Shown: one piece after another, positions 45,020 to 54,235 of the stretch
How the letters are laid out: each line of letters opens with the position of its first letter
Position numbering within the stretch: the stretch's first letter is position 1
NCBI RefSeq assembly: GCF_021044775.1
Contig: NZ_JAJNOQ010000011.1
Span: 1-64,000, forward strand
Direction: 5' to 3'
Source: Paraeggerthella hominis
Lineage (GTDB): Bacteria > Actinomycetota > Coriobacteriia > Coriobacteriales > Eggerthellaceae
DNA length: 64,000 nucleotides
Position numbers and translations under genes: made by a program
Notes under the pieces: model-generated
The model's input: the letters and a program-made list of their open reading frames with translations, nothing else
Databases searched by the model: none
What the model was told of the DNA's origin: nothing

Positions 45020-46926
45020 CGTCCCTCCCCTTTCTGCCCGGCTGCGGGCACGTCGATGCGCACGGCGCCCACCGCCACGTCGATCGCCCCCATGACCTCG
45101 TCGAGCGCGCGGCCCGGCGCCACCATGGGATACACGTTCTGATCGCGCGAAATGGCCACATCGAGCAAATAGGGGCCCGGCGCCTCCAGCATGCGCGCAA
45201 GCGCCGCATCCAGCTGATCGGGATGCTCCACGCGCTCGCCCTGCCAACCGTACGCGTCGGCCAGCTTCACGAAATCGGGCGTCGCGTCCAGCAGCGTAGC
45301 CGAGTAGCGGCCCTCGTAGAACAGCCGCTGCCACTGATGCACCATGCCCAGGCAGCGATTGTCCATGATGAGCACCTTCACCGGCGTGCCGTGCACGGCG
45401 GCCGTGGCCATTTCCTGGCTGTTCATTTGGAACGACCCGTCGCCGGCCACGCACACCACGCGCTTTTCGGGGCAGCCGATGGCCGCGCCGATGGCCGCCG
45501 GAAAGCCGAATCCCATGGTGCCCAAACCGCCCGACGACAAAAACGTGCGCGGCGCCTCGCGATCGATGCTCTGAGCCGCCCACATCTGATGCTGGCCCAC
45601 TTCGGTGACCACGATGCTCTTGTGCGGATCCAGCAGAGCGGACAGCTTTCGCATGACCACCTCAGGCACGATTTCTTCGGGATTGTCCCCCAGATCAGGA
45701 TGGTAGAACGGGTAACGCGAGCGCCACGCCGCTATCTTCTCGACCCAATCGCTCGTCGCAGGCTGGGCGTTCTCCTTCTCGAGCGCCGCCACGATGCCGG
45801 CCAAAACGCCCTTGAGGTCGCCCACGATGGGAATCTGCACCTCGCGGACCTTGCCGATCTCGGCAGGGTCGATGTCGATGTGGATCACGTCGGCCCGGGG
45901 CGCGAACTCGTCGAGCTTCCCCGTGACGCGGTCCGAGAAACGAGCGCCCGCAGCGATGATCAGGTCGCTTTCCGTCATGGCCAGGTTGGCGTACTTGGAG
46001 CCGTGCATGCCCACCGGTCCCAGGTTGAGCTTGTGCGAAGCCGGGAACGCCCCCTTGCCCATAAGCGTGGTGACCGCGGGAATCTGCATGAGCTCGGCCA
46101 GGCGGATCAACTCGTCGGAAGCGCCGGACGACACGATGCCGCCGCCCACGTACAGCACGGGGCGCTCGGCCTGCTTGATGCGGGCCACAGCCTGCTTGAT
46201 CTGCTTGGCGTTGCCGCGATACGTAGGCTTGTAGGACGGCAGGTTCACTTCGTCGGGATAGGAGAACACCATGCCTTCGGAGGCAAGGTCGCTTGGCACG
46301 TCGATGAGAACCGGGCCGGGTCGCCCGGTTTTGGCGATATGGAATGCCTCGCGAAACGTGCGGGTCAGCTCGTCGGTCGACTGCAGCAGGTAGCTGTGCT
46401 TGACCACCGGCATGGAAATGCCCACGATGTCCGATTCCTGGAACGAGTCCGTGCCGATCACGCCGCGCGGCACCTGGCCCGTGATGACCACGAGCGGCAC
46501 GCTGTCCATGTAGGCCGTCGCGATGCCCGTGACCGTGTTGGTGGCGCCCGGCCCGCTGGTCACGATGACCACGCCCACGTTACCCGTGGCGCGGGCGTAC
46601 CCGTCCGCCTCGTGCACCGCGCCTTGTTCGTGCCGGGACAACACGTGCGTGATCTGCTGGGAATCGTACAGCGCGTCGTACATCTTGATGGCCTGGCCGC
46701 CCGGATAGCCGAACACCACGTCTACGCCCTCGGCCTCGAGGGAGGCGATCACCGCTTCAGCCGCGATCATCGTGGCCCCCTGCTTGGCGGTGCCGCTTCC
46801 CAACCCGCGCGGAGCGCCCACCGCAGCCGCGCTGGCCGCGGCTCGCGGTGCCGACGCTTTCTGCCGACCCGCCGCACCGCACGCGGCAGGCTCGTGCGCA
46901 TCGCGTTCTTCGATTCGTTCGCTCAT
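45016..46926 (-). CDS. ilvB: Acetolactate synthase catalytic subunit
   Basis: 636 residues. A 50-residue Ala/Arg-rich N-terminal extension precedes the normal start (MIAAEAVIASLEAEG). ThDP-binding parts: GYPGGQAIKMYDAL, SRHEQGAVHEADGYAR, GDGSFQMNSQE and a metal-binding NRCLGMV. It makes acetolactate from pyruvate. Overlaps the ilvD stop (ATGA), so the first ATG is used; the extension is probably real. Confidence 0.96.
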   Translation of the reverse strand: MSERIEERDAHEPAACGAAGRQKASAPRAAASAAAVGAPRGLGSGTAKQGATMIAAEAVIASLEAEGVDVVFGYPGGQAIKMYDALYDSQQITHVLSRHEQGAVHEADGYARATGNVGVVIVTSGPGATNTVTGIATAYMDSVPLVVITGQVPRGVIGTDSFQESDIVGISMPVVKHSYLLQSTDELTRTFREAFHIAKTGRPGPVLIDVPSDLASEGMVFSYPDEVNLPSYKPTYRGNAKQIKQAVARIKQAERPVLYVGGGIVSSGASDELIRLAELMQIPAVTTLMGKGAFPASHKLNLGPVGMHGSKYANLAMTESDLIIAAGARFSDRVTGKLDEFAPRADVIHIDIDPAEIGKVREVQIPIVGDLKGVLAGIVAALEKENAQPATSDWVEKIAAWRSRYPFYHPDLGDNPEEIVPEVVMRKLSALLDPHKSIVVTEVGQHQMWAAQSIDREAPRTFLSSGGLGTMGFGFPAAIGAAIGCPEKRVVCVAGDGSFQMNSQEMATAAVHGTPVKVLIMDNRCLGMVHQWQRLFYEGRYSATLLDATPDFVKLADAYGWQGERVEHPDQLDAALARMLEAPGPYLLDVAISRDQNVYPMVAPGRALDEVMGAIDVAVGAVRIDVPAAGQKGEGR

Positions 46927-48596
46927 GAGACGTACGCCCCCTTGTCCGCAGATGAAACGAGCTTCGCGTATTTCGCGAGCACGCCATGATCGTGTTTCGG
47001 CGCGGGAAGGCGAAACGCCTCGCGACGCCGGGAAAGCTCGTCGTCGCTCACGTGCAGGGTGAGCGCGCCGCCTTCGATATCCACCGTCACCTGATCGCCT
47101 TCCTTAACGAGCGCGATAGACCCGCCCGCCGCAGCTTCAGGGCTCACGTGCCCGACGGCCGGGCCCTTCGTCGCGCCCGAGAAGCGCCCGTCGGTGATGA
47201 GCGCGACGCTCGTGGACAGGCCCATCCCCGAAATGGCCGACGTGGGAGTGAGCATTTCGCGCATGCCCGGGCCGCCCTTGGGGCCCTCGTAGCGAATGAC
47301 CACGACGTCGCCCGAAACGATCTCGCCCGCGTAGATCGCCGCGCAAGCCGCCTCCTCGCTGTCGAAGCAGCGCGCCGGTCCCGTGTGCTTCATCATGGAC
47401 GGGTCGACCGCCGACTTCTTGACAACCGCCCCGTCAGGCGCGATGTTGCCGTGCAGCACCCGAAGCGCGCCCACCGGCGAGAACGGGTTGTCGTGCGAAC
47501 GGCACACCTCGCCGTCGGCCGGCTTCGTGCACGACGCCAGATAGTCGTCCATCGGCCCCATGCACGTCACGGCCGTGCGGTCGAGCAGCCCGAGCTTCGC
47601 CAGCTCGCGCATGACCACCGGCACGCCGCCCACCTCGTACAGGTCGCTGAGCGGGCGCGGGCCCGAAGGCTGCAGCTTCACCAGATGCGGAGTGCGCGCG
47701 CTTGCAGCGTCCCAGTCGTCCATGGTCACGGGGCATCCCGCTTCGCGCGCGATGGCCGTCAGATGCAGCACCGTGTTCGTGGAGCCGCCGAACGCCATAT
47801 CGCACTCCATTGCGTTGTGCACGGCGGCGGCGCTCACGATGTCGCGCATGCATACGCCCCGCTCCAGCAGCTCCATCACCTTCATGCCGGCGTGCTTCGC
47901 CAGGCGGATGCGCTCGGAATAGACCGCCGGCACCGTGCCGTTGCCCGGCAAGGCGATGCCCAGGGCTTCGCACAAGCAGTTCATGGAATTCGCCGTGAAC
48001 AGACCCGAGCAGCTGCCGCACGTAGGGCACGCCGTGTCTTCGTAGTGCTTGAGCTCATCAATCGTCATGGATCCCTGCTGAACGGCAGCCGCGCCATCGA
48101 ACAGCGTGTTGAGATCGGTGGAGGGGCCGCAGCCGCCGGGCTGCTTTCCGGCCAGCATGGGGCCGCCGGACACGAACACCGTGGGAATGTTCACGCGCAG
48201 GGCGCCCAGCAGCATGCCCGGCACGATCTTGTCGCAGTTGGGAATGCATACGAGGGCGTCGAAGGCGTGGCCCTGCACGGCACATTCCAGGCTGTCGGCG
48301 ATGACCTCGCGCGACACGAGCGAGTAGTGCATGCCGTCGTGGTTCATGGCAATGCCGTCGCACACCCCGATGGTCGAAAGCTCAAACGGCACGCCGCCCG
48401 CCATGTAGATGCCGGCCTTTACGGCCTCGGCGATTTTATCCAGGTTGTTGTGTCCGGGAATAACGTCGTTTCGGGAGTTGAACACCGCAACGAGCGGGCG
48501 CTTCAGCTCCTCGTCGGTGATGCCGTCCGCCTTGAGCAAGCTGCGGTGGGGGGCGCGCGCCACGCCGGCGGTAACGGCTTCGCTTCTCAGCTGCAT
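46923..48596 (-). CDS. ilvD: Dihydroxy-acid dehydratase
   Basis: 557 residues. Fe-S ligands in CIPNCDKIVPGML and DTACPTCGSCSGLFTANSM; PGHNNLDKI and GPAVGHVSPEAA are further family motifs. Makes 2-ketoisovalerate and its isoleucine equivalent. The ATG at 48596 has AAGGAAGGAGCCAG in front; earlier in-frame starts would lie in the leader. Confidence 0.96.
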   Translation of the reverse strand: MQLRSEAVTAGVARAPHRSLLKADGITDEELKRPLVAVFNSRNDVIPGHNNLDKIAEAVKAGIYMAGGVPFELSTIGVCDGIAMNHDGMHYSLVSREVIADSLECAVQGHAFDALVCIPNCDKIVPGMLLGALRVNIPTVFVSGGPMLAGKQPGGCGPSTDLNTLFDGAAAVQQGSMTIDELKHYEDTACPTCGSCSGLFTANSMNCLCEALGIALPGNGTVPAVYSERIRLAKHAGMKVMELLERGVCMRDIVSAAAVHNAMECDMAFGGSTNTVLHLTAIAREAGCPVTMDDWDAASARTPHLVKLQPSGPRPLSDLYEVGGVPVVMRELAKLGLLDRTAVTCMGPMDDYLASCTKPADGEVCRSHDNPFSPVGALRVLHGNIAPDGAVVKKSAVDPSMMKHTGPARCFDSEEAACAAIYAGEIVSGDVVVIRYEGPKGGPGMREMLTPTSAISGMGLSTSVALITDGRFSGATKGPAVGHVSPEAAAGGSIALVKEGDQVTVDIEGGALTLHVSDDELSRRREAFRLPAPKHDHGVLAKYAKLVSSADKGAYVS

Positions 48597-48623
48597 CTGG
48601 CTCCTTCCTTCGAGTCCGACCAT

Positions 48624-48657
48624 AAAAAAATCCTGTTGCACGTAAGCTGCACCAGGA
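48624..48657 (-). terminator. Intrinsic terminator inside the ilv leader
   Basis: On the minus strand TCCTGGTGCA and TGCAACAGGA pair, followed by TTTTTTT, 28 bp before ilvD. Its 5' arm contains TGGT, complementary to the ACCA end expected of Leu, Val or Ile tRNAs. Confidence 0.85.
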
Positions 48658-48905
48658 CCTCAGAAGGAAAGCGGATACGACGCGACGAAGACGCGCGGCC
48701 TATCTCAATCGGACTGATAACGGAGTCGCCGGTTCAGCCTACTTGCCCGCGGGTTCCCGAAGATCGTCCGGGTGAGCCGCGCAACGTTCGAACCGAACTG
48801 CTCGGAGGTGGCGTTCAGGCCGCCCACCACCGGCTCGCAGCATCCGCCGGCTCTCTGAAGATGGGTTCGTCCCTACTGTCCTCGTCAACGCATTTCGTTC
48901 TATGA
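48658..48905 (-). promoter_or_regulatory. T-box-like leader of the ilv operon
   Basis: On the minus strand, GACGAGGACAGTAG (48873-48886), then CTTCAGAGAGCCGGCGG (AGAGAG at 48851-48856), then GAACGCCACCTCCGAGC (48800-48816) appear in the order and spacing of a T-box stem I: kink-turn, AG bulge and distal loop, specifier side. A T-box-like box AGGCTGAACCGGCG lies at 48727-48741. It differs from the usual AGGGTGGAACCGCG at the TGGN core. The specifier codon is not secure (GCC, ACC and CTC all lie in the right stretch). A terminator follows directly. T-box family is my best reading. Confidence 0.62.
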
Positions 48906-48919
48906 AGTTGTTGCAGGCC

Positions 48920-48947
48920 AGTATACCCCAGCTTGCCGCGCGCACAA
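48920..48947 (-). promoter_or_regulatory. Sigma70-type promoter of the ilv leader
   Basis: TTGTGC, 16-bp spacer, TATACT on the minus strand, just upstream of the T-box-like leader. The rest of 48948-49254 holds no gene. Confidence 0.6.
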
Positions 48948-49254
48948 GCGAAACTTCGACGGGCGCGCGGCGCGCGCAGGAAATTCACACGAGCCAACTC
49001 GGAAATGAGGCGGACAGGACCGAGAGGGCAACGTCGAAGGCGGCCGTACCGCGATTCGATGCCAGAGAGCAACATGCATGCCCAAGATGACAATCCGTCA
49101 ACCAGTCAGTCAGAACCGGGCAACGGTTTCGCCGGCGAACGCGGCGAAAAGCACCGAAACCGTACACTTTCTTTTTACGTACGCGTCCTGAAGCCGATAC
49201 GGAACGCGCCACACGCTTGCCGTCGATCGCCTGGCCGCGAAAGGAGGAGCCGCC

Positions 49255-50172
49255 GTGACGAACCGAAACCTGCCCGACATGCCGTTTCAGGGCACCGGGC
49301 CGCAGCCGCACGTCGGCTTGCCGCAAAGCGAGCGGCACCTGCCCAACCGAACGCACGGCATCCGCTTCGACGTCTCGTTGCAACGGCCCTCCGTCGACGA
49401 AGCGCGCGATCCCTTCGCCACCGTGCGTCCCGCCACACCCGACCCGCACCGCGGCAATCGCCCGCCATCTGCGGGAACGGCCTCGATGCGGATACTTTCG
49501 GCCATCTTCGCCATTGTCGCAGTAGGGGCCGTGGGCACGATCGGAGGCACGCTCGTTTCCCGCGGCATCGCCGCAGCGCCCGAGGCCGACAGCGTCCCAG
49601 CTGCCGAATCCGCGCCCAGCCAAAGCGTCGACGCAGCCGGGAACAGCACCGCGCCCGCTTGGAAGAAAGCTTCTGCCCCCGCGCTCTTCCAGAACGATCC
49701 CGCCTGGTCATCCGATCCTTACGGATCGGGTACCATCGGCTCATCGAGCGGCGCGCCCCTGTGCTTGGCCATGGCGCGCATCGGCGTCACGGGAGACGCC
49801 GACATGGGACCGTCCGTCGTGGCGGCTTTCGCGCGCAGCAACGGCTACGTCGAAAACCCCGACGGCCTGCTTACGGAAGGCGCGCGCCAACTGGGGCTGA
49901 AGGTGAACTCGGTGGAGTCGAGCGAGCTGGCCATCAGGAAAGAGATCACCGCGGGACGCCCCGTGATCGCATCGCTCGACAGCGACTCCTCCGCCAGCAA
50001 GCCGTCCTACGTCGTGCTGGTCGACATCGATCGGCACGGCATGCTGGTGGTGAACGACCCGAAGCGCCGCGACCACGCCGTCCACAGCCGATCCTTCAAC
50101 GACGTGGTGCGCCGAGCGAACGCGCTTTGGTCCTACCAGGCCGCACCCGCCTCCAAGCCCGCATCGCCGTAA
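49255..50172 (+). CDS. Membrane-anchored C39-like domain protein lacking the catalytic pair
   Basis: 305 residues. Cytoplasmic N-terminus (about 76 residues), a membrane helix (about 78-103), then a linker and an extracytoplasmic C39_2/BtrH-like domain (FQNDPAW, DPYGSGTIGSSSGAPLCLAMARIGVTGD, NPDGLLTEGARQLGLKVNSVE, SYVVLVDIDRHGMLVVNDPKRRD; only parts quoted). In active relatives the expected GCGP Cys and a GHYVVL-type His are present. Here the Cys position is Gly/Ala (SSSGAPLC) and the His is Ser (KPSYVVLV). It is probably a non-enzymatic binding domain. Strong AAAGGAGGAGCCGCC before GTG. Confidence 0.75.
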   Translation: MTNRNLPDMPFQGTGPQPHVGLPQSERHLPNRTHGIRFDVSLQRPSVDEARDPFATVRPATPDPHRGNRPPSAGTASMRILSAIFAIVAVGAVGTIGGTLVSRGIAAAPEADSVPAAESAPSQSVDAAGNSTAPAWKKASAPALFQNDPAWSSDPYGSGTIGSSSGAPLCLAMARIGVTGDADMGPSVVAAFARSNGYVENPDGLLTEGARQLGLKVNSVESSELAIRKEITAGRPVIASLDSDSSASKPSYVVLVDIDRHGMLVVNDPKRRDHAVHSRSFNDVVRRANALWSYQAAPASKPASP

Positions 50173-50365
50173 GCCGCCCCGCGTGCAAGCGGGCGTCGCG
50201 GCGCAGCGGGACGACCGACGACAGAGCGCGTGCCTAGGGCATGCACCTGGCCGTGCGCGCCGGTGCATGTGCGCGCACGTGCACCGGCGTATGCGCGAGT
50301 CCGACCGCGGGCGCATGTGCGCACCCGACCACCGACGCGCGAATACCGGCCCATTGGGGCATTCC

Positions 50366-50507
50366 TGTCAAAACGGACGAGTTTTGCTGGTCCTCAAACC
50401 AGGATAAAGGTAAGTCGCAACTTCGTGACCTGGGGAAACAAAAATCAAGGTTACTCGGAACCTCCTCCGCAGAGCAAAAACCGCCGCAAAACTCGTTAGT
50501 TTTGACA
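50366..50507 (-). repeat. 142-bp inverted-repeat element, copy 3 (inverted)
   Basis: Begins TGTCAAAACGGACGAGTTTTG and ends TAGTTTTGACA on the plus strand, the reverse of copies at 195 and 1933. The 44-nt conserved end including CTTTATCCTGGTTTGAGG is preserved; the interior has diverged. The surrounding gap 50173-50769 also has a short dispersed CGC(G/A)TGTGCGCAC-like repeat near 50255-50330 and the promoter at 50673. Confidence 0.85.
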
Positions 50508-50672
50508 GCGCGAGGGTTTTACGCTCCGCGGGCGCCCGCACGCAACCGAGCGCCAGAGGATTCCCAAGCCCCACCGCGCCCCGCCGCGCTCCCCCACGCA
50601 AGCGCCCGCGCCCTCCTTCTTACACTTCCCCTGATTTGAGGGTCCCGCCCGCCGCATTCAACCGCGATCCCC

Positions 50673-50701
50673 TCGAAACGCAGCGATCCCCTTCCTATAA
50701 T
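50673..50701 (+). promoter_or_regulatory. Promoter of the gamma-carbonic anhydrase gene
   Basis: TCGAAA, 17-bp spacer, TATAAT (perfect -10), about 68 bp ahead of the ATG at 50770. It may also serve cysK downstream. Confidence 0.6.
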
Positions 50702-50769
50702 AAAGTACGAACACGAAGCAGCGAGGCCGAGCGCCCACCGCGCGAACGGCCCGTCACAAGGAGGCCCGC

Positions 50770-51324
50770 ATGGACTACCGTCAACTCGAGATCCATCCCG
50801 AAGCGCGCATCGCGCCCAACGCCACCCTCATTGGCAACGTATCCGTCGGCAAAGACGCCGTCATCCTGTTCAACGCCACGCTGCGCGGCGACTACGGATC
50901 GAAGATCGTCATCGGCGAGGGAACCAGCGTCCAGGAAAACTGCTGCGTGCATCTGGGCGCCGCAAGCGACTGCGTCATCGGCTCCGGCGTGACCGTCGGC
51001 CACGGAGCCATCGTGCACGGCTGCACCATCGGCGACAACACGCTGGTCGGCATGGGTTCCATCATCATGGACGGAGCGAACGTCGGATCGAACTGCATCG
51101 TAGGCGCCGGGTCCCTCGTTACCGGCGGAACCCAGATCCCCGACGGCATGCTGGTCATGGGCTCGCCCGCAAAGGTGCGGCGCCCCCTCACCGACGACGA
51201 AATCGCGCAAAACCGCGTCGACGCCGAAGGCTACGTCGCCATCGGCAAAGACCTCGTGGAAAACGGCATTATCTACGAAGGAGCGAACCTTCCTCGCGAT
51301 ATCATGACCATCGCCGTCAAGTAG
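50770..51324 (+). CDS. Gamma-class carbonic anhydrase family protein
   Basis: 184 residues. Left-handed beta-helix with repeated hexapeptides (VGKDAVI, IGEGTSVQENCCVHLG, VGHGAIVHGC). The three expected zinc/iron His positions are present (CVHLG, VGHG, IVHG). Trimeric CO2/bicarbonate enzyme or acyltransferase-like relative. SD AAGGAGGCCCGC. The cysK gene follows on the same strand. Confidence 0.9.
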   Translation: MDYRQLEIHPEARIAPNATLIGNVSVGKDAVILFNATLRGDYGSKIVIGEGTSVQENCCVHLGAASDCVIGSGVTVGHGAIVHGCTIGDNTLVGMGSIIMDGANVGSNCIVGAGSLVTGGTQIPDGMLVMGSPAKVRRPLTDDEIAQNRVDAEGYVAIGKDLVENGIIYEGANLPRDIMTIAVK

Positions 51325-51349
51325 ATTCCGTATGCGCGTAAACGCGCAA

Positions 51350-51358
51350 TGGTACAAT
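51350..51358 (+). promoter_or_regulatory. Extended -10 box ahead of cysK
   Basis: TGGTACAAT 46 bp before the GTG start. No clear -35. Confidence 0.45.
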
Positions 51359-51403
51359 GGATGCTTACCGCATACGAACCCGAACCATGATCGAGGAACC
51401 ATC

Positions 51404-52336
51404 GTGATCTACGACAACGTGCTTGACGCCATGGGGCGCACGCCCCTCATCCGCCTGAACAGCCTCTCCGAAGAAGGATCCGCCCAGATCCTCGCAAAGT
51501 ACGAAGGCGTGAACGTAGGAGGATCGGTTAAGACCCGCACGGCCTGGCAGATGATCGACCAGGCCGAAAAGCGCGGTCAACTGAAACCTGACAGCATCAT
51601 CGTGGAGCCGACGAGCGGCAACCAAGGCATCGGGCTTGCGCTCGTGTGCGCCGTCAAGGGATACGCCGCCCGCATCATCATGCCCGACTCCGTGTCCGTC
51701 GAGCGCCGCAAGCTCGTACGCCACTACGGAGCCGACGTGATCATCGTGCACGACGACGGGGACATCGGCAAGTGCATCGCCGAATGCATCGCCACCGCCG
51801 AGCGCATGGCAGCGGAAGACCCGCGCGTCTACGTTCCCCAGCAGTTCGAGAACGAGGACAACCTGTTCGCCCATAAGTACCACACCGCGCTCGAGATCGT
51901 CGAGGACGTCGAAGGCCCCATTCACGGCTTCTGCTCCGGCATCGGCACGGGCGGAACCATCTCCGGCGTCGGACAGATCCTCAAGCGCCTGTACCCCGAC
52001 GTGGAGATATGGGCGGTCGAGCCCGAAAACGCCGCCATTCTTTCCGGAGGCGGCATCGGCACGCACCTGCAGATGGGCATCGGCGACGGCTTGATCCCCG
52101 CCATCCTCGATCAGGAGATCTACGACGACATCTGCATCGTTTCGGACGAAGAGGCCCTCGACACCGCTCGCGCCCTCGCTCGCCAGGAAGGCCTGCTCTG
52201 CGGCGTGTCGTCGGGCACGAACGTAGCCGCCGCGCGCCGCCTCGCCCGCAAGCTCGGCGCCGGCAAGACCGTGGTCACGCTTCTGCCCGACACGGGCGAG
52301 CGCTACTTCTCCACCGAGCTGTTCGACGGCGAGTAA
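51404..52336 (+). CDS. cysK: Cysteine synthase A
   Basis: 310 residues. PLP Lys in GGSVKTRTAWQM, phosphate loop EPTSGNQGIGLA, GTGGTISGVGQI, and LPDTGERYFS near the end. Makes cysteine from O-acetylserine and sulfide. The GTG at 51404 is preceded by GAGGAACCATC. About 80 bp after the carbonic anhydrase gene, perhaps in one operon. Confidence 0.94.
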   Translation: MIYDNVLDAMGRTPLIRLNSLSEEGSAQILAKYEGVNVGGSVKTRTAWQMIDQAEKRGQLKPDSIIVEPTSGNQGIGLALVCAVKGYAARIIMPDSVSVERRKLVRHYGADVIIVHDDGDIGKCIAECIATAERMAAEDPRVYVPQQFENEDNLFAHKYHTALEIVEDVEGPIHGFCSGIGTGGTISGVGQILKRLYPDVEIWAVEPENAAILSGGGIGTHLQMGIGDGLIPAILDQEIYDDICIVSDEEALDTARALARQEGLLCGVSSGTNVAAARRLARKLGAGKTVVTLLPDTGERYFSTELFDGE

Positions 52337-52354
52337 GCCGCACGAAGCGATCGA

Positions 52355-52396
52355 GCCGCGGCCGCTGCGCGCCCACCGGCGCAAAGCGGCTGCGGC
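52355..52396. terminator. Bidirectional hairpin between cysK and the MBL gene
   Basis: GCCGCGGCCGCT and AGCGGCTGCGGC pair with one mismatch across an 18-nt loop, in the gap where the two genes converge. Confidence 0.45.
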
Positions 52397-52408
52397 GAGC
52401 GAACCCGT

Positions 52409-53215
52409 CTACTCCACGCTCACGAGCATTCCCTGGTACGCCGCCTGCACGGTCGCACCATGAGACGCGCGCGACACCACCGCAGCCAAAGACTCCTCGG
52501 GCAGACGGTACGTATTGTTGTTCTGCGAGATATGCATGGCAACCACCTGCTCCAACCGCGCGCACAGCAATGCGTCAAGCTCGTCGGCCGCCTGAACGTT
52601 CGACAGGTGGCCCACGTCGGACCCGATGCGACGCTTGACCGGATACGGGTACGGCCCCTCTTGCAGCATCCGCACGTCATGGTTGCTCTCCAGCGCCAAA
52701 ATGCGCACGTTGGACAGGCCCTCGTGCGCCTCGCCCGTCACGATGCCGGTATCGGTCACGAACCCCAGCGCGTCGCCGTCCGAGCTTTCGAAACGAAACC
52801 CGCACGACGCAGCCGCATCGTGCGAGGTGGCGAACGCATGCACGCTCATCCCCGCAAGCGAGAGCGCATCGCCGTTCGCCAAAGCGCGCAGGTCGCATGC
52901 TCCCTCGAGCGCGCGAATCTCCTTGCTCGCAAGGCGCACAGCGCTGTTCACGTACACGGCAGGAGCAATTCCCTGCTTCGCCAAACCGCGCAGCACCACG
53001 CCCAGGCCCTTCGTGTGATCGCCGTGGTCGTGCGTGATCAGGACGGCTGCAAGGTTCGCCGGGTCGAATCCCGCCTCGTCGACGCGCGCGAAGAAGTCGC
53101 GCTTGCAGATGCCGCAATCAACCAGCACGCCCGCACCCGTAGCGGCGTCCTCGATCACGGCAGCGTTACCGTAGCTGCCGCTTGCCAGCACATGCAGCTT
53201 CAACCGATGGTCCAT
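52409..53215 (-). CDS. MBL-fold hydrolase of the WalJ/YycJ type
   Basis: 268 residues. LASGSYGNAAVIED, THDHGDHTKG (HxHxDH), ESNHDVRMLQEGPYPYPVKRRIGSDVGHLSN (split: ESNHDVRML, GHLSN) are typical. Likely a nuclease-type metallo-hydrolase. Here it is not next to walRK. SD AAGGAATCC. Confidence 0.88.
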   Translation of the reverse strand: MDHRLKLHVLASGSYGNAAVIEDAATGAGVLVDCGICKRDFFARVDEAGFDPANLAAVLITHDHGDHTKGLGVVLRGLAKQGIAPAVYVNSAVRLASKEIRALEGACDLRALANGDALSLAGMSVHAFATSHDAAASCGFRFESSDGDALGFVTDTGIVTGEAHEGLSNVRILALESNHDVRMLQEGPYPYPVKRRIGSDVGHLSNVQAADELDALLCARLEQVVAMHISQNNNTYRLPEESLAAVVSRASHGATVQAAYQGMLVSVE

Positions 53216-53308
53216 GGATTCCTTCCAAACGATACGGTGCGCCAAACGCCTGCCCGACGGGTTCCCGCCGAGTTTCCAAAGCGCTTGACGCGCGCAGATT
53301 CACTGTTG

Positions 53309-54142
53309 TTACAACTGTTCGATCACGCCCGTGATCAGACGCGCGAAATCGGCTTCGCGCGTCTTCGCCACATCGAGCACCTCGACGCCGGTGGGGCTTG
53401 CGCCCCCGATGCCGCATCCCATGTTCGAGACAAGCGACACGCCCAGCACGCGCATGCCCACATGGCGCGCGGCTATAACCTCTTCGCACACGCTCATAGC
53501 AACCGTGTCGGCTCCCCATGATCGGAACATGCGAATCTCGGCCGGCGTCTCGAAGCTTGGGCCGAGCAAGCCCAAATACACGCCTTCCTGCACGCGTATC
53601 CCCCGTTCAGCCGCCACATCATGGGCGATGGAACGCAACTGCGGGTCGAACGCGTCGAACATGGAGAAGAATCTATCGGACAGGTTGGCCGGATCGGGTG
53701 CGGCAATGGGGTTGCGCCCCGTGAAGTTGATCTGGTCGGACATGATGCAGAAATCGCCCACCTGGTAGTTCACGTTGAGCGCGCCGACGGCGTTGGTGGT
53801 GATGAGCGTATCGACGCCGAGACGCTGCATGAGCCACACCGGATACGCCACTTCCTGCGAGGAGTTCCCTTCGTAGCCGTGCAGGCGGCCCTGCATGGCC
53901 AGCACGCACTTCCCGCCCAGCGTTCCGCACACGAACCTGCCCACGTGCCCTTCCGCCGTGCTCGTGTTCATGCGCGGAACCTCGACGTAGGGAATCAGCT
54001 CCGCATCGGCGATCTCGTTAGCCAGCGGATTCAAGCCCGAGCCCAGAATCAAACCGATGCGCGGGCGCCGATCGCCCAGGCGCTTTCGCATGGTGTACGC
54101 CGAAAGCGTAAGATTATCGTCCAAGATGTTTCGTTCCAGCAT
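53309..54142 (-). CDS. Purine nucleoside phosphorylase, trimeric type
   Basis: 277 residues. GLILGSGLNPLANEI, QGRLHGYEGNSSQEVAYPV, TTNAVGALN, GPSFETPAEIRMFRSWGADTVAMSVCEEVIAARH (split) show the classical family core. It cleaves inosine/guanosine with phosphate. SD AAGGGAAGGGG. Standalone, with the prmC gene 94 bp upstream on the same strand. Confidence 0.93.
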   Translation of the reverse strand: MLERNILDDNLTLSAYTMRKRLGDRRPRIGLILGSGLNPLANEIADAELIPYVEVPRMNTSTAEGHVGRFVCGTLGGKCVLAMQGRLHGYEGNSSQEVAYPVWLMQRLGVDTLITTNAVGALNVNYQVGDFCIMSDQINFTGRNPIAAPDPANLSDRFFSMFDAFDPQLRSIAHDVAAERGIRVQEGVYLGLLGPSFETPAEIRMFRSWGADTVAMSVCEEVIAARHVGMRVLGVSLVSNMGCGIGGASPTGVEVLDVAKTREADFARLITGVIEQL

Positions 54143-54235
54143 GGCGACCCCTTCCCTTGGTTTCGCACCATTATAGCGAAGCAGCCGTCTCGCATGCGCG
54201 CGCCGCGCTCCGCCGTGCCGCCATGCCGTCGCAGG

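Noticed and set aside
48933..50237. 434-residue Arg-rich frame on the plus strand
   Set aside because: Frame-shifted shadow of the C39-like gene, which has the strong ribosome site and motifs.
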